Of a stretch of DNA of 7,454 nt, positions 1-6,126 are shown piece by piece. Each line of letters starts with the position of its first letter. The first letter of the stretch is position 1. A program made the translations under genes and the position numbers. The stretch comes from Hadesarchaea archaeon (lineage in GTDB: Archaea; Hadarchaeota; Hadarchaeia; Hadarchaeales; Hadarchaeaceae). The notes beneath the pieces were generated by a model. That model saw nothing but the letters and a program-made list of their open reading frames with translations. It was not told where the DNA came from and did no database searches. The stretch is from positions 1 through 7,454 of the forward strand of contig JAUWXD010000010.1 in assembly GCA_030616505.1 (NCBI GenBank), in the 5' to 3' direction.

Positions 1-1
1 A

Positions 2-97
2 GACAAAAATACGCGTATACAAAATTTTTCTGCACAAGTTTTCAAAGAGAAAAAACCGGGTGGAGCGGTCGGGGAGCGCAGGCTCGTCGAGAAGTAG
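2..97 (+). CDS. Possible 3' end of a convergent plus-strand gene (partial, unidentified)
   Basis: The frame starting at base 2 is open from the window edge to a TAG at 95-97. It would encode a basic C-terminus ending in the residues KKPGGAVGERRLVEK. Many of its codons are of purine-N-pyrimidine type, as in real genes, and the stop falls shortly before the 3' end of the oppositely oriented tRNA gene, a normal convergent layout. The other two plus frames are also open over this short stretch (to stops at 127-129 and about 111-113), so frame choice is uncertain. No start, domain or family can be seen. It could also be non-coding spacer. Confidence 0.3.
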   Translation, partial: DKNTRIQNFSAQVFKEKKPGGAVGERRLVEK

Positions 98-153
98 TCA
101 TTTTGCGAATTGAACCCACGGAAAACTGAGCCCGCTAAAATCGCTAGAATGTT

Positions 154-241
154 TGGCGCCGGGGCAGGGATTTGAACCCTGACGGCCCAAAGGGCCAACA
201 GCTCTCGAGGCTGCCGCATTGCCTGACTCTGCCACCCCGGC
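154..241 (-). tRNA. tRNA-Ser(CGA), with encoded CCA
   Basis: Read on the minus strand, the sequence folds as a class II tRNA. The acceptor arms GCCGGGG and CCCCGGC pair over 7 bp, and a short D arm follows. The anticodon stem is GCAGC/GCTGT with loop CTCGAGA, giving anticodon CGA (at 207-205), which reads the serine codon TCG. A long variable arm, GGCCC-TTT-GGGCC, is diagnostic of Ser/Leu/bacterial-Tyr types. The T arm is CAGGG/CCCTG with loop TTCAAAT. The discriminator base is G73, as expected for serine tRNAs, and CCA is encoded directly (156-154). The 7-nt anticodon loop shows there is no canonical intron at 37/38. The gene lies 37 bp after the DP2 stop on the same strand, so it could be read from its own promoter or co-transcribed. 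No strong U-run follows immediately: a T4 lies at 140-137 and a T6 at 55-50. Confidence 0.96.
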
Positions 242-264
242 TCATCAAAAATGTTGTTTTTCTT

Positions 265-272
265 CCTTAAAA
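265..272 (-). promoter_or_regulatory. Candidate TATA box for the tRNA-Ser gene
   Basis: In the 37-bp gap after DP2, the minus strand reads TTTTAAGG, centred about 27 bp upstream of the first tRNA base. That is roughly where an archaeal TATA box should sit for transcription starting at, or a few bases before, the mature 5' end. The match to the archaeal TTTAWATA consensus is only partial. A second AT-rich element (CTATAAT) overlaps the DP2 stop at about 284-278 and is an alternative at a longer distance. Inferred from position and composition only. Confidence 0.33.
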
Positions 273-278
273 CCGCCA

Positions 279-3200
279 TTATAGAAAGTCCGCAAGACTG
301 AGCTGCTGACGCGCGTCACTCTCGAACGTTGACTTGATATCATACTTGGTGAGGTCCAAGCGCTGTTTGGTGTAATCGCTCGCTTTATACTCCTCCGCCA
401 CCCGCATCGCGATTTGCAGATACTTCTCGACGCCCCCTCTTGTGACTGTGAGAACTAGCTTTCCGCCACAACGTGCACACGCCCCACTCAACGGAACCCG
501 GCGGTGAATTGAGTTACAAGTCACGCACCTGAAACTCTGCGTGGCGAATGTACGAAGATTTCCCTTAAGGTCCGGGATGAAGTGGTGCTCTATGACTCTC
601 TCAGCAACATCTCGCTCGTCAACGGCCCTTATTTTCCGACCCAATCCGAGCTGCGCTGATACCTTATCCTCCATCGTTTCTAGTGTCTTGTACCTGCTAG
701 AGTGAGGACCAGCCGCGATGTCGCTGGTGCTCATCGAAAACTTAAGCCCTTCGTATTGTGTCTCAGTTCCAAGCCTGCGATCGACCGTCTCCATCATCAG
801 CTTTGCCACTTCAACAGGGTTTGCATGACGCTGTGTTGCCTCATAGAATTCTATCGGATACCTCTCCATTATGTCCATGTTGTGCGCCTCCTTGTCAATT
901 TCTGTCGGGTTTATGCGGGTGTTGAAGATGAGCGGTGCATCCATCGTCCCACCACGTTTTGATGGGAGGAAACACTTACTGAAGTTCAATAATGTGTCGA
1001 GCAGTAACATTATACAATCTTCGTCACCGTCGCAATCTCTCCTTTTGGCCGCATGGAAGAACGGATGTGCATAACCTACAGTGGCGTCAGTGAACCCTAT
1101 TATACGACCGGCAGTCCCGACCGATGTGTGCGGGGCCAAACCCATCACTATGTGGCCCACAAGGTCAGGGGGGGAGTTAGCATTGTAATATGGCGGTAGA
1201 CCGTAGAATTTCTGAAGCAACTCGTCTACAAACTTGGACGCACGAAAGAGATATTCGGCGCCATTAGTGGAAACCAGTATATCCTGCACTTTCAGCTCTA
1301 CTATCTGGTCGTCGCTCTCCAGTGGGTTCCCAAAAAGATCTTTAGAGTAGCCCAGCTCACGCAAACGCTCAACTGAGGTACCAATCTCCCGTGGTCTGAA
1401 ATGAGTGAGGGGAACATCTGTAGAATCAAATCTTATCGTTCCGTCCTTGAATACGTAGACATCGTGTTTCGCGCGCAGAATTCCTTTCTCGATGGGCTCC
1501 GGAATCTTGTGTGCACTTGTCATGCCCCGCACTCCCTTGACCAACTCTGGCCGTTTCTCTTGAAGTCGGTCCAGCGCGTCCTCAAAAATCGATTTCAAAT
1601 CTAGCCCACGTTTATTGAAATATTCCGCACGAGCGTTACACACTGGGCATCTCTCATCCGCCACTGGACGTCTACACCTGGGACAAGCTTTTACGAATCC
1701 CATCGTCGTCCCGCATCTTTTGCATTTCCTCGTGAAGCCGGTCGACCCGCATTTCGGACACTCTAGTCTCGCTACCTCTACAAAGGTCTCACCTTCCTTC
1801 TCTGCCGCCTTCACCAAACTACGTGTCATCCCACCGCGCATGCCAACGGGGAAAAGCACATGAACTGGAGGTCTCATCAAACGTGGATTTGCTTTCTCAG
1901 GTCTACCCATTCTACACCCGATACGCGTTGGAGCATTTTTCCTCACGGGAAACTCGGCCAACGTTTGTATTATTTCCATGACTTCTTTGTCAGAACTCGA
2001 ACGCAACGTATTTTCCAACCTCTTATTCGTCAAACGCTGCCCCTTAACCAATCCCAAGCACCTGCAGAGAGGGAGTGCATGATCTTCTAGAATCACCTGC
2101 CCATTTTCAACTTTGTGCGGCACTCCGAGCACTTCCAATACTCTTTTTGGAGCTTGTTTCAACACGAGCCGAAGCCATTTGAGCTCACCATTGTCGAATT
2201 CTGGTTCCCCCCCTGCCAACCAATTGCCGAGTTCCACAAGTTCCTCTATGTTGACATCGTGGTAGGGGTAAGTGTATGCGGGGTGTAGGGGCACATCCAG
2301 CTCTTCTGAGATTCTTATTGCCAACGCAGGAGTTGGCCGTGGATAAGGCGGTGAAAGATAAGATTCTATATCCGACTCTAATTTTTTGCTTGTTAACGCT
2401 CGCTTCACTTCTTGGGCCCACCATTCTTCCGAATAGCTGGCAGGCATCAGCGGGTGATTGTTCTCTAGAAATTCACCGAAACTGATGAGAATATCCCCTA
2501 AAAACAGTATCTCGTCGACGCGGGGCCTAAGTTCTAACGCCTCTTCCGCCGAACTCACCTGAACTACTGACCCCTCCTTCAGTTTGACGATTGGTCCCTC
2601 AATCGAGTCAACCGGTACCACGGATGCACCCTTCCCTGGACGCTCGGTCTTCAGCTGGGTGCCAACCGCCAAGAAATCGTCACATATCACCATAGTCGCA
2701 GGGTGTACGCCGATTGCTGCCATCCCAGTGTTCCTTGCCCGCCCGTAGCGAAGCCTGAACCCTCCCTCACGACCACGGTGCCCCTTGGTTCCAGGGTGAG
2801 AAAAAACAGGGCGCCCCGCGATTACATCGTTAAGATATAGTTCTCCCTTTGGGAAATTTTCTGACGTGGCTTCATCAGTTGTTGGTACCTTCGAAATCAG
2901 TTCTGAGAGCCAGCCCCAACCATCGATATTGAGCTTATTCACATGCTTCATTATTTTAGGGGCTTTCTGCATAACTCCTTCAGTCAGCGCCAAGACGGCC
3001 CCGCCTCTGATGAAATTGTGACCTATGCGCTCGATGTCTCGAAACGCAGTTACTGTGATATCCCTCTTAGTTGGCTCTCCAGTTATCTCAACTGGGAGAT
3101 TCTGCACAGCGAAACGAATATCCTCTTCGGACGGCGTATATTGTTCGTGGGCGATGCGCGTCCCGTAAATCTCGACTTCCTCTACGAATCTCTCTACCTC

Positions 3201-3731
3201 ATTTTTGTCTGGCTTGTATGGGCTCAAGTACAATCTCCGTCGTGCGAAATCCCCTGCCAACACGGCAAGGGCTACTGCAGTCCCTCCGGCTGCTCTGATG
3301 GGCGGCGCGAAGTAAAGTGCGAGGTAAGAGCTTCCATCTAAATTTTTTCTTATCTCGACATGAGTTATCCCCTCAAGTGGCGCTATCACTATACCCTCTG
3401 TCAACACTGCCAGCGCTGTTCGAATCGCTTGCTCTGCCGCGGCTTGTTCACTGAACCTACCAAATTTTCCATCAATAATCATTTCTACTAATTTCAGCGC
3501 CAGCTCCTCCCGCTGCATCTTCTTATCTAGTTCTCGTATCACCTCGGCGACGCCTTGCGGACCAACAAGTTTCTCCACTCTAGCAGCAAGATCCCCGGCA
3601 CGTGGAATTTCTGGTTCAAGTTCAGGGTCGTGACCCAACGCACGAGCTTTTTTGGCTATCTCATAAATCTCGTTTATTTTTTGATCTAACTCGTTGAAAT
3701 ATGAGTTCATTTCCTGACTCGCGACTGTCAA
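279..3731 (-). CDS. polC: DNA polymerase D large (catalytic) subunit DP2
   Basis: This is the polymerising subunit of archaeal PolD, which extends primers at the replication fork as a heterodimer with DP1. With a TTG start at 3731 it has 1150 residues, within the family range. Residue numbers below use that start. The N-terminus has the family pattern EMxxYFxxL and KKARALGHDPELEPEIP. A cysteine-rich zinc region has CxxC pairs at 658/661, 670/673, 683/686 and 695/698. The catalytic signature KRRDCDGDED carries the metal-binding aspartates D901 and D903 of the double-psi beta-barrel core, followed by the conserved HNMDI motif. A further zinc site lies at C1069/C1072/C1085/C1088. The last eight residues, QLSLADFL, fit a PCNA-interacting (PIP) box. 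The start is chosen because N-termini of known DP2 proteins begin just before EMxxYF and because GGAAGTGAT sits just upstream. The ATG at 3815 would add 28 residues and overlap the upstream gene by 88 nt. No intein or frameshift is seen. Translation is probably coupled to the phosphatase gene. Confidence 0.97.
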   Translation of the reverse strand: MTVASQEMNSYFNELDQKINEIYEIAKKARALGHDPELEPEIPRAGDLAARVEKLVGPQGVAEVIRELDKKMQREELALKLVEMIIDGKFGRFSEQAAAEQAIRTALAVLTEGIVIAPLEGITHVEIRKNLDGSSYLALYFAPPIRAAGGTAVALAVLAGDFARRRLYLSPYKPDKNEVERFVEEVEIYGTRIAHEQYTPSEEDIRFAVQNLPVEITGEPTKRDITVTAFRDIERIGHNFIRGGAVLALTEGVMQKAPKIMKHVNKLNIDGWGWLSELISKVPTTDEATSENFPKGELYLNDVIAGRPVFSHPGTKGHRGREGGFRLRYGRARNTGMAAIGVHPATMVICDDFLAVGTQLKTERPGKGASVVPVDSIEGPIVKLKEGSVVQVSSAEEALELRPRVDEILFLGDILISFGEFLENNHPLMPASYSEEWWAQEVKRALTSKKLESDIESYLSPPYPRPTPALAIRISEELDVPLHPAYTYPYHDVNIEELVELGNWLAGGEPEFDNGELKWLRLVLKQAPKRVLEVLGVPHKVENGQVILEDHALPLCRCLGLVKGQRLTNKRLENTLRSSSDKEVMEIIQTLAEFPVRKNAPTRIGCRMGRPEKANPRLMRPPVHVLFPVGMRGGMTRSLVKAAEKEGETFVEVARLECPKCGSTGFTRKCKRCGTTMGFVKACPRCRRPVADERCPVCNARAEYFNKRGLDLKSIFEDALDRLQEKRPELVKGVRGMTSAHKIPEPIEKGILRAKHDVYVFKDGTIRFDSTDVPLTHFRPREIGTSVERLRELGYSKDLFGNPLESDDQIVELKVQDILVSTNGAEYLFRASKFVDELLQKFYGLPPYYNANSPPDLVGHIVMGLAPHTSVGTAGRIIGFTDATVGYAHPFFHAAKRRDCDGDEDCIMLLLDTLLNFSKCFLPSKRGGTMDAPLIFNTRINPTEIDKEAHNMDIMERYPIEFYEATQRHANPVEVAKLMMETVDRRLGTETQYEGLKFSMSTSDIAAGPHSSRYKTLETMEDKVSAQLGLGRKIRAVDERDVAERVIEHHFIPDLKGNLRTFATQSFRCVTCNSIHRRVPLSGACARCGGKLVLTVTRGGVEKYLQIAMRVAEEYKASDYTKQRLDLTKYDIKSTFESDARQQLSLADFL

Positions 3732-4537
3732 TTCATCACTTCCGCTATACTTTTGAGGACGAAATCTGGTGCCATTCTGGTACCTCTCACCTTTTGAACT
3801 TCCTTTTTTGTGCATACCCCGCTGAGCACAAGTATGGTCCTAATTCCAACCGCCTTGCCAGCCTTCATGTCTGTATCAACCCGATCCCCAATTATTGCTG
3901 TTTTACTTGGTCTCGTGCCCAACAGCTTGAGCGCAATCTTCAAAATGTGAGGAGATGGCTTACCAATGACTAAGCTTGGCTTTTTGCCCGAACAGCCTGT
4001 AAGCGCTCCTACTGTGGCACCTGCACCGGGGGAAAGACCTGTCTCCGTTGGATATGTGGTATCAGCATTCGTCGCGATAAACTCTGCTCCTGCTAAAAGA
4101 GCCCGTAACCCTCCAGCAATCTTATTGTAATTTATTTTCCGATCAAGCCCCGCTACCACATGAGTCGCTTTTTCTGCTTCTCTCTGCGAAACAATTTTGA
4201 AACCTGCTCGCCTTAGCTCAGACTGTAAACCCTTTTCACCTGCCACGTAAATTTTTGCGTTGGGACACCTCTTTCTAAGGTACATCACAGTAGCGTGCCC
4301 CGCAGTAACTATTTCAGATTCTCGCGCTGGAATTCCTACCCGTGCCAGTTTTTTAACATACTCTGCACGAGTTCTCGCGGAATTATTTGTGGCGAAAACC
4401 AATTTCTTGCCTTTTTCTCGAACCTGCTTGACAGCCCTTGAAGCCCCGTCTACTGGTCTTTTTCCATTGTAGAGAACGCCATCCATATCCAAGATGAGGG
4501 CCGAGATATTGTCAAGAGCTGTGTGGGGTTTACGCAA
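3728..4537 (-). CDS. HAD-superfamily (subfamily IIA, NagD-like) phosphatase
   Basis: This is a cytosolic phosphatase of about 269 residues, a typical length for the NagD / p-nitrophenyl-phosphatase / phosphoglycolate phosphatase group. All HAD motifs are intact, numbered from the TTG at 4537. Motif I is LDMDGVLY with nucleophile D17 and acid/base D19. Motif II is ATNNS (T50). Motif III is the lysine in VIGKPSPH (K193). Motif IV is GDRVDTD (D218, D223). The segment between motifs II and III, containing ATNADTTYP and the GAGATVGAL stretch, fits the C2-type cap of subfamily IIA, the part that sets substrate choice. The substrate cannot be read from sequence; phosphoglycolate, sugar phosphates or nucleotides are all possible. 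No ATG or GTG precedes motif I in this frame, so a TTG start is needed. The one at 4537 has an AGGTG site 7 nt upstream, while the TTG at 4576 overlaps DP1 by 47 nt. The gene overlaps DP1 by 8 nt and its TGA overlaps the DP2 TTG, so it is firmly inside the polymerase operon. Confidence 0.92.
   Translation of the reverse strand: MRKPHTALDNISALILDMDGVLYNGKRPVDGASRAVKQVREKGKKLVFATNNSARTRAEYVKKLARVGIPARESEIVTAGHATVMYLRKRCPNAKIYVAGEKGLQSELRRAGFKIVSQREAEKATHVVAGLDRKINYNKIAGGLRALLAGAEFIATNADTTYPTETGLSPGAGATVGALTGCSGKKPSLVIGKPSPHILKIALKLLGTRPSKTAIIGDRVDTDMKAGKAVGIRTILVLSGVCTKKEVQKVRGTRMAPDFVLKSIAEVMN
3735..3743 (-). promoter_or_regulatory. Shine-Dalgarno site that sets the DP2 TTG start
   Basis: The minus strand reads GGAAGTGAT, matching the archaeal anti-SD complement GGAGGTGAT at eight of nine positions. 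It ends three bases before the TTG at 3731-3729, so the GGAAGTG core is about 5 nt away. It lies inside the last codons of the phosphatase gene. The ATG at 3815 has only a weak GGGG run before it, and the in-frame ATG at 3710 has its purine run directly adjoining it, so the TTG is best supported. Confidence 0.7.
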
Positions 4538-6113
4538 GATGTACCACCTTAGTCTGGTGTGTTTGAAGATCCACAACTGGGACGATACCAGGGGTTGGCT
4601 TCACTCCCAATTGCTGCATGAAACGCGTCATTTCTTGAAAAGTTCCAGAATTAACAACTGAAACGTCACGATAACGCGTGTAGCCATTAATATGGACATG
4701 GCCGCAGTGAAAAACATCTGGTGCCTCTTCGATTACCAAGTAATCCTGCTGTTCAGGAGATATCGCCGTACGACCGCCATATATCGGAGCAAGGTGTCGC
4801 TTTTGCAGGAGTTTAATCATGGGTTGTGTTGGATTCTGGCGGTTAAGGCCGGGCATGGTTGCAATAATATCATCAAAACTCCTGCCATGATACACAATAA
4901 AATTGACCTCGTGAAGGGATACCCAAGCTGGATTTCCAACCATTACTGAATTTAATTCATAAAGCCCTCTGGCTAAATCCTTAGAAATTGCTGGCTGGGG
5001 CTCAGCGGGGCGCACCGCATCGTGGTTGCCAGGTGCGATTATTATAGTGATGTGTTCTGGGATTTGACCTAAAAGCTTGGCTGCCATTTCATATTGTTTG
5101 AAAATGTCATCGACCAAAAGTTCCTCCTCTTGCTGCGGGTACACCCCAATTCCATCAACAACGTCACCGGCGAGCACGATGTACTTGACCTTGCTCGCAA
5201 GCGCCTGTTGCTCTAGGTTGTCCGTCCCTCCACGTAGCCATTTGACAAACTTCGAAAACAAGCCCTCCACAAACATCTCGCTCCCCACATGTAAATCAGA
5301 TATCAAGGCGGCGCAAACGGGTTCATCTGCCCGATGTAGCTCATGTCTCATAGGTAGGTCTGGCCAGATTATGTCCCTCACAAAAATCCGTGAGGACCTA
5401 TCACCGCTGCGCAAAGAGCCCACGACACCAATTACCTCATCTGTGACCACCTCAGCTGCTTTTTGTGTGAGATCTTTTCTGCCCTTGAATACAAGCGCTG
5501 ATATCCTACCTGTCGAATCCTCCAAATCTATTATCACGTTTCCAGCCGAGGACTCACGCCTCTGCATCACCATTCCAATAACTTTAACCTGCTCTTTGTC
5601 TCCGATTTTGCCCAGACTCCCTAATGGAATCGCATCTTGCAGTTCGACTCGGTTTTTTAAAAGACGTTTCAGCCGCTCAAACCTGTCCTTAAAGAGACCT
5701 ACGAAATCTTTCAACGCTCCCTCGCTGTAGCTTCGTCCAGTTATGTCCTTTTGCACTCTGACACGGGCATCGTACTCGGCAGCTGCGGGCTTGAATTTGA
5801 TGTGAGCAAGTTCAGGCAGGCGTTTCGTCTCCACGTCCATGCTTGGCTTTGGCTCCACTTCAAATTCAATCGTCGATGTTGGAGGTTGTACGGTAGATAA
5901 TCCATCCGGCTGCTCATGGACGCCGCCCTCTAAGATTTTCGTGACTATATCGGGGGTTATCACAAATGGTTTAATCTCCTTTTCCGTCAAAACAGTCAGT
6001 ACTCGATCCACTGCCGCTTTCACATCTTCACGCTCGCAAAGCACTTCGAGCGCACCCTTTGTCAGCTGCATGTCAACGTCTATGAATTTTCGGACCAGCA
6101 CGCCTTCGTCCAT
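4530..6113 (-). CDS. polB: DNA polymerase D small subunit DP1 (3'-5' exonuclease)
   Basis: This is the proofreading subunit of PolD: an Mre11-like 3'-5' exonuclease that partners DP2 and is related to the inactive B-subunits of eukaryotic replicative polymerases. It has 527 residues, somewhat shorter than the roughly 610 of Pyrococcus, the difference probably lying in the linker. Residues 1 to about 65 form a small helical N-terminal domain. Residues about 66-105 are a Pro/Glu/Thr-rich, probably disordered linker. Residues about 172-250 are the OB fold (VKVIGMVMQRR, then IIDLEDSTGRISALVF). Residues about 265-520 are the calcineurin-like phosphoesterase domain. All metal-binding motifs are present: SDLHVG (D273, H275), AGDVVDG (D317, D320), PGNHD (N363, H364), YHGRS (H409) and CGHVH (H472, H474). 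An active nuclease is therefore expected. The ATG at 6113 has the site TAGGTGA 6 nt upstream. The gene starts 10 bp after orc1/cdc6 and ends inside the phosphatase gene. Confidence 0.97.
   Translation of the reverse strand: MDEGVLVRKFIDVDMQLTKGALEVLCEREDVKAAVDRVLTVLTEKEIKPFVITPDIVTKILEGGVHEQPDGLSTVQPPTSTIEFEVEPKPSMDVETKRLPELAHIKFKPAAAEYDARVRVQKDITGRSYSEGALKDFVGLFKDRFERLKRLLKNRVELQDAIPLGSLGKIGDKEQVKVIGMVMQRRESSAGNVIIDLEDSTGRISALVFKGRKDLTQKAAEVVTDEVIGVVGSLRSGDRSSRIFVRDIIWPDLPMRHELHRADEPVCAALISDLHVGSEMFVEGLFSKFVKWLRGGTDNLEQQALASKVKYIVLAGDVVDGIGVYPQQEEELLVDDIFKQYEMAAKLLGQIPEHITIIIAPGNHDAVRPAEPQPAISKDLARGLYELNSVMVGNPAWVSLHEVNFIVYHGRSFDDIIATMPGLNRQNPTQPMIKLLQKRHLAPIYGGRTAISPEQQDYLVIEEAPDVFHCGHVHINGYTRYRDVSVVNSGTFQEMTRFMQQLGVKPTPGIVPVVDLQTHQTKVVHLA
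4544..4550 (-). promoter_or_regulatory. Shine-Dalgarno site that sets the phosphatase TTG start
   Basis: The minus strand reads AAGGTGG within the last codons of DP1. Its AGGTG core is 7 nt upstream of the TTG at 4537-4535, an ideal distance. This favours that TTG over the one at 4576 and implies that ribosomes ending DP1 can re-initiate on the phosphatase. Confidence 0.65.
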
Positions 6114-6119
6114 TAAATT

Positions 6120-6126
6120 TCACCTA
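6120..6126 (-). promoter_or_regulatory. DP1 Shine-Dalgarno site overlapping the orc1/cdc6 stop codon
   Basis: The minus strand reads TAGGTGA. Its first three bases are the TAG stop of orc1/cdc6, and AGGTGA is the ribosome-binding core, 6 nt before the DP1 ATG. A ribosome finishing orc1/cdc6 stops directly on the DP1 initiation region, which favours coupled translation. Confidence 0.75.

Noticed and set aside
131..144. Terminator for the tRNA at the TTTT near 140-137
   Set aside because: A four-base T run without a hairpin or further T-rich sequence is too weak to call a terminator. The T6 at 55-50 is distant and inside a possible opposing gene.
100..153. Second, decayed tRNA or C/D-box RNA after tRNA-Ser
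   Set aside because: The minus strand has short pieces that look like a D arm (GGGCTCAG) and a T loop (GGGTTCAATTC), but they are only a few bases apart, with no acceptor pairing or anticodon stem. No proper C box is seen, so these look like chance matches.
154..241. tRNA gene as an integration site for a mobile element
   Set aside because: tRNA-Ser genes are common attachment sites, but no integrase gene, no second copy of the tRNA 3' end and no foreign-looking genes are present. The neighbours are core replication genes.
990..1080. Possible intein at the DP2 catalytic site
   Set aside because: Inteins are known in some archaeal DP2 genes, but here the catalytic segment runs without interruption through KRRDCDGDED and the following conserved residues, and the total length fits an intein-free protein.
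1315..1332. Origin-box-like CCAGTGGGTTCCC
   Set aside because: It superficially resembles the TCCAGTGGAAAC core of archaeal origin boxes, but it is single, imperfect, and inside conserved DP2 codons for the FGNPLESDDQ segment.
2943..3341. Plus-strand ORF (132 codons) opposite DP2
   Set aside because: It is antisense to conserved DP2 sequence, has no convincing ribosome-binding site or domain, and is best explained as a shadow frame.
5077..5730. Long plus-strand ORF (217 codons) opposite DP1
   Set aside because: It lies wholly antisense to the OB-fold and phosphoesterase coding region of DP1. Its translation is Ser/Thr/Pro-rich low-complexity, as expected of a mirror frame, and it has no recognisable motif.
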